From: Salpingoeca rosetta
Lineage: Eukaryota; Opisthokonta; Choanoflagellata; Craspedida; Salpingoecidae
Direction: 5' to 3'
Assembly: GCF_000188695.1 (NCBI RefSeq)
Contig: NW_004754894.1
Location: 61,171-81,170 of the forward strand
DNA length: 20,000 nt
Position 1 is the first letter of the stretch; every line of letters starts with the position of its first letter. The translations under genes and the position numbers were made by a program. Below are positions 1-11,746 of this stretch, in pieces. Below the pieces are notes generated by a model that worked only from the letters and a program-made list of their open reading frames with translations, ran no database searches and was not told the DNA's origin.

Positions 1-260
1 AAGGAAATAGGAAAGGGAAGAGGGAGAGGCAGAACAAGGGTTGACACAAGTGACAAAACAAACACCAAGCGCTGGAGGAATAGGGACATCCGCCAATGAC
101 AAGCGGCGGTAACACCCTTCTTGAGGAAAAAAATGTAACAGCATCAGCGTCAACGCATAGTCACGAAACACACGTTACGACGACAACAACGACAAATCAT
201 ATATGAAGCACTCTCGCCCGCTCGCTTGTGTTGGAAAGTGTGGGCGCGACCATCTCCCTG

Positions 261-3200
261 TTACTCCTCGTCTGATTCCGACTCCTCCTCGCTGCTGTCC
301 ATCTCCAGTGGCTCCTTGACATCCAGCTCCAGGTCGTACTCCTGGTCGCAGCCGAGATACGAGTCGCACATGAAGTACAGCTTGAACGTGTGCTTGCCTT
401 CCTCGGGTGGAACAAAGTCCAGCTTGATGCGAGAGCGCTGCTGCAGCGCAACGCGCTTGATGCCCAATAACCTGAACAAGAACAAGGCACGGGTGAGTCA
501 AAGGGAGCAATGCTCTTATTATGTTTGCACGCACGCGACAGAGCAAGGCAACACACAATCCAACCACAAGGGAACGCCAACCTCCAAGGATACGCACACA
601 CACACACACACACACAAAACAGCACCCACAAGCCTCCCCCCCTCAAACACGCGTACACTGCAACAGAAACACACCTGTTGGATGCCGTGTCGCCAATCAC
701 ACACCACCAGGCCTCCTCCTTGCGCTGAGGGTAGAAGGGCGCAATGACGGGTCCAACGGGAGTGTCGTCGTCCTCATCCTCATCGCGCTCCAGCGCAACA
801 GAAACAAGCACGGGCGCGCCAGCATGCACGTCCTCCTCATCCTCAACCTCGTACTCGAGCTCAATGCTTGGGTAGCGGTTGCAGTAGCGCGCAACATCCG
901 CCATCTGCGCCGGCGACAGTTGCAGCACCTTGTCGCGCACGTCGTCCTCGCACTCGGTGATGTCGAAGATGCTCTCCAGCTCGTTCTCGCTGGCCCGCTT
1001 CAGCGCATCCTGAGTGATGTGCGGCAGCTGCCGCAGCAGCGGATCCGTGACCCACACCGCCTGGGTGATCATCTGGGACAGCTCCATGGCAGCCAGCGCG
1101 GGCGCCAGCCACGCGCTCGACGACAGCACGTCCACACACGCCTGGATCAGGCGCGGCACAATCGCCAGCACCCGCTCCTGGTCGTGCTGCAGCTCCGGCG
1201 ACAGCTCCAAGCGCGACAGGTGTGCCTGGATCAGCAGGTTGGCCTTGACGTGCGGGTCGTTGTACAGCACCTTGGTGCGCGGCTTCAGCGGCACCTTCTT
1301 GGCCAGCACGCGCAGCACGCGGTCCTCGCGGTAGCGCACTGGGATCTTCTTGAACTCCGTGGCGGCGCAGATGATGTCCAGCAGACCCTTAAGCTTGGTC
1401 TTGTCCGTGAGCGAGCGGCTGAAGAGCTCAATGGTGGTGTAGTCAATGTAGTAGTACGCGGCAATCATGCCCAGGTTGAGCGCGGAAATCTCATCGTTGT
1501 CCTCGTCAACGGAAATGCACTTGCTCTCCGCCAGGTCGCTGAGCGTCGTCTCCACCAGCTCGGACAGGTGGTCCGACAGGTGGCGGTGCGTCACGCCGTG
1601 CAGGTTGTAGTAGTTGGGGTTCTGCGTCATGCGGCGGTACATGAGCGTCCAGGTCAGGTAGTCGACCGCATCCTGCTTGTGCTCGATAATCTTGGTGACA
1701 ACCTCGGCGTTGAAGTGGTCGTGCAGCACATAGTCGAGGTGCGACTCCACAGGCATGGGCTCGTTCAGGAACTTGCTGAAGACCTGCTTCTTGGTGGACT
1801 GGCACAGCAGCACGCACTTGCCGCAGTCATCTTGCAGAGGGCGCCCGGCGTACCCCATCATCTGCAGCACGTCCGTCAGCGGGTAGTCGACGTAGCGGTG
1901 GTCCTTGCCGTCGTAGTACTGCGTGTCCTGCAGCACAACCAAGTGTGCCGGCGTGGACAGGCCCCAGGCAAGGTCGCGCGACGCCACCAGCACCTGGATG
2001 GCGCCGGACGTGAAGAGGTGCGTCACAATGCGGCGGTCCTCGTCATCGAGCGCCTCGTGCAGGTACGCAATGCCGCTCAGCGCCGTCTCCCGCAGGTGCT
2101 CGTCCTTGAGCCGGTCCGTGAAGCGCTTGAGGTCCTCCTCGTCGCAGCCGATGAAGCGCTTGTCCGCGCCCTCCGCCGCAGCGAACGCATACAGGTCCAC
2201 AGCCGTCACCTGCGCCTGCTTGCGCGAGGGCACAAACACGAGCACGGGCTTGTTGGGGGAGTGGCGCTTGATGGCGTTGAACACGGGGCGAGCCATGTGC
2301 ATGAGGCGGGCCGTGGCGTGCGCCGCATTGAAGCCTTGCACGTGCAGCTCCAGCGGCACGGGCCTCACGGTGGGGTGGAAGTTGAACACGTTGGAGCCGG
2401 ACACGCCGCACCAGCTGCCCATCTCGCGCGCGTTGGCGACGGGCACGGCAAGCATGATGGTGCGCAGCCTGCGCTCCAGCTGGCTGGCCATGTAGCGCAT
2501 GCGCGCGCACACAATCTCCAGCACGGGCCCGTTCTCCGCGCCAATCATGTGCGCGTCGTCAACGATGAAGAGCGCAATGTTCTGCACGTGGCGGCGCTGC
2601 TTCCAGCGACGCGACAGCACGTCCCACTGCTCGGGCGTGGCCACCACAACGTTGGCGCTCGCCAGCAGCTTCAGGTCGGCGCTCATGTCGCCGGTCAGGC
2701 CAACCACCGTCTTGCCAAGCCCCTTGCCAAACATCTCCTTCCACGCGGGCAGCATGCGGTTGCACACCTCCTGCAGCGGCGCCACGTAGATGCACTTGGC
2801 GTTGGGGTTCTGCGAGAAGGACCGCAGCATCGCCAGCTCGGCACACACTGTCTTGCCAGAGCCCGTGGGCGCACCGACGAAGACGTTGTCGTCCGAGTCG
2901 TACAGCGCGTTGAACACCTGCGTCTGAATGGCGTTGAAGTACTTGAAGCGGTTCACGTAGAAGCGCTGGTACGCGGGCTTCTTCAGTGCCGTCACCGGCA
3001 GCGGCTGCAGGTCAAGCAGCTCGGTCGTTGGCGGGAAGCGCTCGGGAAGAATCAGATGGCGGAAGGAAATTGGCAGCACAGTCTCCGAGCCGATCCACCT
3101 GGACAAAGGCAGGAGGTTGCGCGTGTGCACGTGAGTGATGTGTTGCGAGGATGCAAAGGTTGGCATCAAGCGCAAGTAGCCAAGGAACGAGAGAACATGT

Positions 3201-4964
3201 GTGTGTGTGTGTGTGTGTGGGAGAGGAACAGGGGGCAGCAGACAAAAACAATCGCGTATGCGGCAAAGGGAGAGACATTGGGTAGGGAAAAACAGAAGCC
3301 CCGATGAAAAGGAAAACAACCATCTCTGCTGGCTGGGTTGAATGCGAGGGTCAGACGGTGACGATAAACGTAATCACTGAAAATAACGGCAAGGGTCACG
3401 GTGGTTCGTCCCAGCAGACTGCCGGTCCAACAACAGGGGCTGCGCACGAGTGGCATGGCCTCAACAAAAGCAACTAGGCTTAAGAGAGAACCATGGCAAC
3501 GCGGCAGGGATCCCCCGGTGATCCGACACTGGTTGGGCCGCTTCCCAAGCCTCAGCGCGCAACTCGCGCTTCGTCAAGGTTCATCACGCCCACGCATCTC
3601 GAAAGCCACGACGATGCGACAGCAAACACGCACCACAAAACTGCAGTGGTGATACAAAGGGAGCAAGCGCCAAAAACGCAAACACACCAGCGCGCAAACA
3701 CAACAAAATGAAGAAGAGGAAGAGGATGGGAAGAGAATCGAACCAAAGGGTCGCCCTTGCGAGCATCGTTGAGGCGGCGCAGGAAGAACAAGCGGTAACA
3801 GAGTAACAGACGCAGCACAAGCAACATGGGAATCAGACGGTGACGATAAACGTAATCACTGAAAATAACGGCAAGGGTCACGGTGGTTCGTCCCAGCAGA
3901 CTGCCGGTCCAACAACAGGGGCTGCGCACGAGTGGCATGGCCTCAACAAAAGCAACTAGGCTTAAGAGAGAACCATGGCAACGCGGCAGGGATCCCCCGG
4001 TGATCCGACACTGGTTGGGCCGCTTCCCAAGCCTCAGCGCGCAACTCGCGCTTCGTCAAGGTTCATCACGCCCACGCATCTCGAAAGCCACGACGATGCG
4101 ACAGCAAACACGCACCACAAAACTGCAGTGGTGATACAAAGGGAGCAAGCGCCAAAAACGCAAACACAACAGCGCGCAAACACAACAAAATGAAGAGGAA
4201 GAGGATGGGAAGAGAATCGAATCAAAGGGTCGCCGTTGCGAGCATCGTTGAGGCGGCGCAGGAAGAACAAGCGGTAACAGAGTAACAGACGCAGCACAAG
4301 CAACATGGGAATCAGACGGTGACGATAAACGTAATCACTGAAAATAACGGCAAGGGTCACGGTGGTTCGTCCCAGCAGACTGCCGGTCCAACAACAGGGG
4401 CTGCGCACGAGTGGCATGGCCTCAACAAAAGCAACCAGGCTCAAGAGAGAACCATGGCAACGCGGCAGGGATCCCCCGGTGATCCGACACTGGTTGGGCC
4501 GCTTCCCAAGCCTCAGCGCGCAACTCGCGCTTCGTCAAGGTTCATCATCTTCCCATTGGCACAGGAACACAGGCGGACTAAAGCTAATACCAGCCGCGCA
4601 CAAAGGGGCAGGATAGGAAACGGACGGAAGACAAGACAACAGGGGAGAGGGCTGGGGAGGGGGACACAAGCCAAACCGACACAACGGAGGATTCATGTGC
4701 ATGCGGTGCGATGAGTGTCGTGTTGCACAACATACGCATACCTGTCAGAGACGACGCGGACAAAGTATTGGGGAGGCATGGGATCTGTGATGGGCACGAA
4801 AAACTCAAGCACGTGGTCCAGTTCTGCAAAGCGCTTCTTGAGTGAGAAAAACTCATAATGCAACAGGTTCTCCGAGTCCGCATCCTATGACACACGCACA
4901 CCAGGAGCAAGCACATCGACGGTTGAGATGAGCGATGAGTGAGGCAGGCGTTGCAAGGCGCAGC

Positions 4965-5020
<56 letters not shown>

Positions 5021-5350
5021 GAGATTGTGTGTGTGTGTGTGCGGGCGCGCGTGTGCGCAGCACCAGGATGTACACACACACACACACAAATACAGAAGAA
5101 CGATGGAAAAATCAGCTGTGCAACTCCTCAGCTCTCATAATCCGCGAGTATCTTCGAGATGTTCGCGACACCAGACCATGAAGCAGCCCGCACACAGGAA
5201 GAGGCGCAGAACGAAAGAGGGGAATGGGGAGAAACAACGGGAAAGAGGTGGGCGCTTGCACGGTCAGGCGCGGTACTAATCCCTCCACAAGAAAAGTCTT
5301 CATCATCGGAGTGCACAGCGAAACAAGAAAAAAAAAGGCTGGAGAGGGGG

Positions 5351-5446
<96 letters not shown>

Positions 5447-8316
5447 AAAAAGCAAGAAATTGCAGGAGGATGGACAAGAAGGACAAGAGAAATGCGGAGA
5501 TGTCGGGAATACAAGGAGAGAGCCCGAGACCGAGCACCGTGTTGCCATAGCACTTTAGATCAGGAGCTGGGTGGAGGCAAGGCACACGCGCACACAGACA
5601 CACAGAGGCACACAACCGAGCCGTTGGCTCGACAAGTTGCTTCCAAACACACCTCCACGAAGACCCAGAAGCTCTGCTGGGAGCCGTGCACAGCGTCGTC
5701 CCAAGGGAAGTCAGCGTTGAGGGTGAGCTTCACACGGAGGGTGGTGCGGGTGATGGGCTGGACATAGGAGCTCAGCTCCATCTTGGGCAGCAAGTGAATG
5801 TACTTGTGAAGGGTCTTGCCCAGCTGTTGTTGATAAAGACAAAGTAACGACCAAAAAACAAAAAACATTGGGGTAGTAAATCGTGAGCGTGACAACAAGT
5901 GACTCGTGCGCAGCAAAACACAAAGCCAAGAAGCAGCAGCAGCAGCAGCAACAACAACCAACAACAACAGCAACAACAACACCAGATCTGGAGGACTCAC
6001 CGCGGGCGTGCGAATCAGCTCGCCAAGCTCGGTGTGACTGAGCTCTGTCAGTTGGGACCAGAAAAGGCCCTTGCGCTCCAGTTTCTGCACCGCAACAGGG
6101 TTCAGCTTAGGGAATTGCTTCAGTGGACACGCCCTGCAAGTGATTGGCACACAAACGTGAGGTGGTGAGGCAAGCAGAAACAAGAGCCACACATACACAC
6201 ACAAGAAATGAAGTTGGCGGGCAAGGAACGCAAGCGAAGCAGCGATCCAAGGAGTAAACGTGACAACCCGTGGGCATGGAAGAGAAAGGCGCCTTACGTT
6301 GCCCACATGCGGCGGTCAATCATCTTGCAGAGGGTGAGGGCGCGGCCTGCAACCTGGGCCCAGCCACGACGAAGCACAATCTCAAAGATGGCACGCATCA
6401 GGCGACCAGCTGGACAAGTGAAGCAGCAGCAGCAGCAAGGCAAGAACAACGCGCAATGAGCATCGGCCACCACAAGGAGCAGAAAACAGCAGCATTCAGC
6501 AGAAAACAGCAGCGATGGTACGCTCACACCAGTACAAACCCCACAAACCCGCACACCAAACAAACCGCAAACAGCAACCGAAAACAACATTCAGTGTGTC
6601 CAATGAAAGGGGGCAAGTGGTGTGCAACGTACCAGATTGCGTGATGTAAACCATGTCTGATGCAAGAGAGAAGCCGTCCAGTTTGAGTTTGGAGATGTAC
6701 GACTGCAGCAGCGCGTTGATCTTTGCGCTCGGCTCATCAATGCTCTCCTTGATGGGGATGGGGACGCGCTCCATCAGGGTCTGCAACTCAAGCTTCTCCT
6801 CTTCCCGAACCTGCACGCAAATGAAGCAAGAAAAGGCGAAGGTGTGGATGGGTGAGGCGGGTGAGCATGACTGATAGTCGTGAAAAGCATGGACGAGCGT
6901 GGCAACAACGACGAGGAAACGGTGGAACAAAGCAAAACAAACAAACAAACAACAGCACATCACCCGCACGTCAGAGCAGAGGTAAACCCCAAGCGTTCAA
7001 CGCACCCTGACGAGCTTAAACTCGCTGGAGCGGGAGAAGATGCGTAGCAACTCAATCTCCGTCAAGGTGGGCTTGAGCAAGCTGTTGTACATGCTGATGG
7101 TGTGAAAGTCACAGTAGTAGTGGCTAGCAATGCGACCAAGATCCGTCACCTGCGTGCATGCACGAACGCAAGGGAAACGAGGTTGTTGGTAAGCGGACGG
7201 TGACCTTGTCATCGCATGCACACGACACCAAGCAAACAACAAAGCCAATCGCCAAGCACACACACACACGCAAGTGCTTACAAACCTGGAAGTTTCCAGT
7301 TTTCCTGTCGTACTTGAGCAAGTTGCTCTTGTCAAGCTGGAGGGCCGCGGTGTGCACGAGGTTGGCACGGAAGCGCTCCAGTTTCTGAAGGAACCATTAC
7401 GATATTGAACAAGTGCAAGTGCCGAACAAGGAGTGATATGAGTGGCCCGAGACACCCAAACCAGCCAACAGAGAGCCGGTCAAGCGAGCCATGCAAATGG
7501 AAGCGCGAGCATAAATAAACGTACGGGGTCGTTGCGAAGGTCGTCCGCCGTCACGCCGTAGAGGGCAGGGTTACGCAGCAGACGCACATACAAGTATGTG
7601 TACGAAAGCCACTGCACGGCCTCATCGAGGTTCTGCACCGTACCTGTGAGGTGTATCACGCAACCAAGTTCATGCACATTGTGAGTGTGGTTCATCGTAA
7701 ACAAGCTGGTGACAGCCACACAAGCGCGTGCGTGCTGGCTTGTAAGGGTAAGGGATGGGGATTGAAAAAAAAAAAAAAGGAAGGAAGGAAAGGAGCAAGG
7801 GGAATGTCAAAGTGGGAGGGGAAACGAGACGAGGTGGATGCACCTCAGTAACCTAGAGGTAAATATAATCACGGTGAAATGTCATGGGATTGACAGATTA
7901 TGATAAGTTTGCATCACCGGTGACACCCCATGCGCCTCGCACAAGAGATACAACAGACAAAATGAGGAGGATGTGGAGAGACAACACATAAAGAGGAACA
8001 AGGAGAGGGTTGGCAGAGCCTCAGTAACCTAGAGGTAGATGTAATCACGGAAAATGTCATGGGATTGACAGATTATGATAAAGTTTGCATCGTTGGCTCA
8101 AACCCAAAAGAAGAGGGGGAGAAGGAGGAGGAAAGTTGAAGGAAAGGAGGAAGGTAACAGGACGACATGCAGCGTAACCGCACGCCCACATATAAGGTGG
8201 AGCAAAAGCAGAAACACGAGCCTCAGTAACCTAGAGGTTGTTGTAATCATGGTAAATTGTCATGGGATTGACAGATTAAAATAGTTTGCATCGTTGGCTC
8301 GGACAGAGAGGGGGGG

Positions 8317-8381
<65 letters not shown>

Positions 8382-11300
8382 CTGCCTGTATGCAGGCAGC
8401 ACAGGAGGACGTACCTGCAACAATCTCGGCGTTGAGGTTGTCTGCGAGCTTGGACATAAACTGGCTCTCAACGGGGAGCTGCTCGTTGAGGAGGGAGAGG
8501 TAGTACTGCAACTCGGCATGTGTGGTGATGAGGATGCCCTCGCCTTGCTTGTCGAACTGAGGGCGGCCAGCGCGACCAAGCATCTGCAGCACATCGAGCG
8601 GGGACAGCTCGGTCCAGCCGCCCTTGTCTGGGGCGTAGACTTGGGTGCCCTTGATGATGACGGTGTGGGCGGGAAGGTTAACACCCCAGGCAAGCGTGGC
8701 CGTGGAGACGAGCACCTGGATGTGGCGGCCGGCAAAGAGATCCTCGACAAGCGTGCGGTCCGCGCGGGTCATGCCGGCGTGGTGGATGGCAAAGCCGTGT
8801 GGGAGGAGGTCCACGAGGTCGCGGTTCTTGGTGGCCTCGGCAGAGTCCCGGAGAATCTCCACGCTGGCTGAATCCTCGCGGAGGAAGGCACCAAGCATCT
8901 CCTTCTGCAGGCACATGTCGCGCAGCATGCGGGCCGTCTTGGCGGTGTCCTTGCGCGAGTGCGTGAACACAAGCACCTGGTTGCGGCCGGCGTTGGCAAC
9001 AACCTTGTCATACAGGATGTCGTTCATGAGCTGGAAGCGCTTGAGGGCCTTGCGCTCCGTGATGCCAATGTACTGCTGTTCCAAGGGGCAGGGGCGGAAG
9101 CTGTTGTCGAAGAAGAAGAGACCTGGCGGCACACAAATAAAAACATGGGAATGTCGGCGGGGGTAGGAATGTAGGGAAATTGGTTGCGTGAGGTGAGTTG
9201 AGTTGAGTTGAGGTGAGTGTATAAGTGTGAGGCGTGAAACAACTCAACTGCGATGCATAGGCACACGCGTGCGCACAAGAACAAGAACAAGAACAAGCGG
9301 TTCAAGCACAGAACAGCAGAAGACACACACCGCACACAGATGCACGACACACGGGGGGTCGCACCTTTGCTGGGGTCAACGCGCAGGAGAGCAGAGACGT
9401 CTTCATAGTTTGGCAATGTTGCGGAGAGGCCAACAAGGCGGAGGCTCTCCTGTGTGCGCTCGACTTGGCGAATGCTGCGGGCAATGATGGACTCGAGCAC
9501 GGGGCCGCGCTCATCGTGGAGGAGATGAATCTCATCGATGATGACGAGGCCAACGACGCCCTCAAAGCCGCCCTTGCGTGTGATGACATCCCACTTTTCG
9601 GGCGTGCAGACGAGGACGTTGGTGTTGAAAATCTGCTCCCTGGTCAGGGACTGGTCACCGGTGAGTTCCTCCACGCTCAGGTTGTATGGCTCCAGGCGTG
9701 CGGAGAAGTTACCCGTCATCTCCGCAACAAGCGACTTCATTGGCGCAATGTACACAATCTGTGCAGGGTAAGGTGGGAGCAAAGGAAGGACAAGGGGATG
9801 GCCAGAACGTGTGTGTGTGAATGTAAGTGTGAGTGAGTGTGCATGCGAGCAAGGTCGAAAAAAAAAAAAGAAGAGCACACGGGAAAAGGTGAACACACGA
9901 TGCAGCAGCAACAGCAGCAGCAAGAACACCAAGCACTGAAATATGCCATCGCCAAAATCACATACACACACACACACATCCACACCTTGAAGTTTTCAAT
10001 GTCGACGCTGCCGTCGGGGAGGAGGTGCCTGCCAATCTCGTGAAGGATGGTGAGCAAGGCCACATTGGTTTTGCCTGCACCTGTTGGGGCGCAGACGAGG
10101 AGGTTCTCATTGGAGCCAAACGCCGTGGGGAAGAGCTGGCTCTGCACGCGGTTGAGGTTCTTGAAGCCCTTAAAGGCCTTCTGTGCCCAGTCTGGGAGCG
10201 ATGAGATGGGCACCAGCTTCTCGTTCTCGCTGAGCGGCTTGGCCTTGAGGGCGGGGACGTACACCTCCTCGTAGCCCTTGTGGGACTTGCGGAAGGAGCC
10301 CTCTGGCAGGGCGCACTTGCGGTTGGCCATGAGGTGGCTGCCTTGGGAGAAGACGAGGTTGTCAATGTTGAGCACCTGCTTGGTGATGTGGGCGTCGCGC
10401 ACGTCCGTGTCCAAGTCGCGGTCCAGCTTTCCTTGCCGCTGGGCCTCCTTGCGTGCCTTGGCCTCGGCGCGGCTGTCGCCCTCTGCGCCTTCCTTGAGCA
10501 GCTTGAGCGCCGGCGCAAGCTCGTCATCGGCGCGCATCTTTGCCTCGATGGCGCGACGCTCGGCGTCAGACTGGGCCTTGGCGCGCATGATGCAGTGGTA
10601 GATGAGGTTCCTGTGCTTGCGCAGGATCTTGACAAAGTCGAACTTGTCAAAGCCGAGCACCTGCACGAGGCGGTTCTCGCACTCGCGGTCGTCCTTGGCC
10701 TCGCCGAGAACCTTGAGGGACTGGTCTGCCAGCTTCTGCGTCTCCATGGCATCCTTGGAATACTGGCCGAGCTGGCGCTGGAGCCAGAAGGCGTCAAGGT
10801 CGCTGGGGTTGAGCGTGTCGCCGGCGGCGGCGGCCGCCGCAGCCTCACGCTGCAGGTTGGCCCGGACAATGTCAGCCTCAGCCTCTTCCTCTTCCTCGTC
10901 CTCCTCCATGTCCTTGACCTCATCGAGGTCCTCTGCGTCCTCGTCGCCGGCCATGGCGGCGGCTGTGGTTTCCTCCTCTTCCTCATCGCGGTCGAAGACG
11001 AGGGCGACGCCCGTGTCATCGTCCAGGGGCTCCTCCTCTTCCTCCATGGCTGTGGTGTCGTGGTAGTCTGTGATTTTCTGGCTCAGGCCGACGAGGCGCG
11101 TAAACTCTTCGTCGGAGACGCGCTGGCCGAGCAGGGAGGCGATCTCGTGCTGCTTGTCCTTTGTCTTGATGTCCTCGTCCTTGAGCACGGCGAGGATCTC
11201 GTCGGCGGCGCCCATGAGGATGTCCTGGGGCTGGCTGCCGAGGAAGTCGGTGATGTAGGAGAGGATGAGCTCGTAAAAGTGCTGCGTGTCCTTTGTCTTT

Positions 11301-11690
11301 GGGTAGTACTTGAGGCCGAGGTCGGCAAAGTTGGCGAGGACGGAGGAAGGCAGCGACGCCGCGGGCTTCTTCTTGCTTTGAGCCTCTGCGCGGCGCTTCT
11401 TGCGCTCCTGCAGGTCCTGTGGCATGGAGCGCACGGCGCGGTCGCCCATGCGTACTGTGTCGAGGTGGCCCTTGAGGGACTTGACCTCACCGGTCGCGTC
11501 ATCACGCACCCGAATGTCGAGCAGCTTCCGGTCAGCTTGCAACACCAAGTTGGCGTTCTACAGGAAGAAGGAGCGGGGGGGGGGGGGGTGAGGAAGCAAA
11601 GGGGTGGGTGAACACACAGACATACATATGCAGTTAAGTCACTTGGAGCGCGCGTCAGAAAGGAAGGGGTGCGAGCATAGACACGTCACG

Positions 11691-11746
<56 letters not shown>

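Larger units (their letters stand above)
4885..5652 (-). other. BRR2 intron 11 (768 bp), microsatellite-rich, no gene recognised
   Basis: Bounded by donor GTGTGT (5652) and an acceptor ending TAG (4885). It contains a long (GT)n tract, a (GA)n(GT)n composite and short CA tracts. A TGATGA/CTGA pair near 5260-5305 was considered as a snoRNA and judged too weak. Confidence 0.8.

Noticed and set aside
521..3307. A 928-codon open frame on the plus strand opposite BRR2 exon 13
   Set aside because: It is the antisense shadow of a GC-rich coding exon, has a low-complexity composition rich in H, Q, R and V, and matches no family.
3550..3590. GTGATGA and CTGA inside the 480-bp repeat as a snoRNA
   Set aside because: The boxes are only about 25 nt apart and the flanks do not pair. 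The GTGATTAC shared with the real snoRNAs is short enough to be chance.
3725..3750. B-box-like GGTTCGATTC on the minus strand of the 480-bp repeat (tRNA-derived SINE)
   Set aside because: No cloverleaf or A box upstream, the T-stem does not pair, and the motif is mutated in the next copy.
5255..5312. A possible fourth box C/D snoRNA in BRR2 intron 11 (ATGATGA and CTGA with a distant GCAC/GTGC pair)
   Set aside because: Only about 32 nt separate the boxes, the stem does not abut them, and there is no rRNA complementarity I recognise.
5290..5553. Open frames encoding poly(His-Thr) or poly(Cys-Val) across CA/GT runs, here and elsewhere
   Set aside because: These are translations of dinucleotide microsatellites inside introns, not genes.
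10280..11611. A 443-codon open frame on the plus strand opposite BRR2 exon 2
   Set aside because: Antisense shadow of a long exon. The Leu/Val/Gly-rich sequence has no domain, and the minus-strand reading is clearly BRR2.
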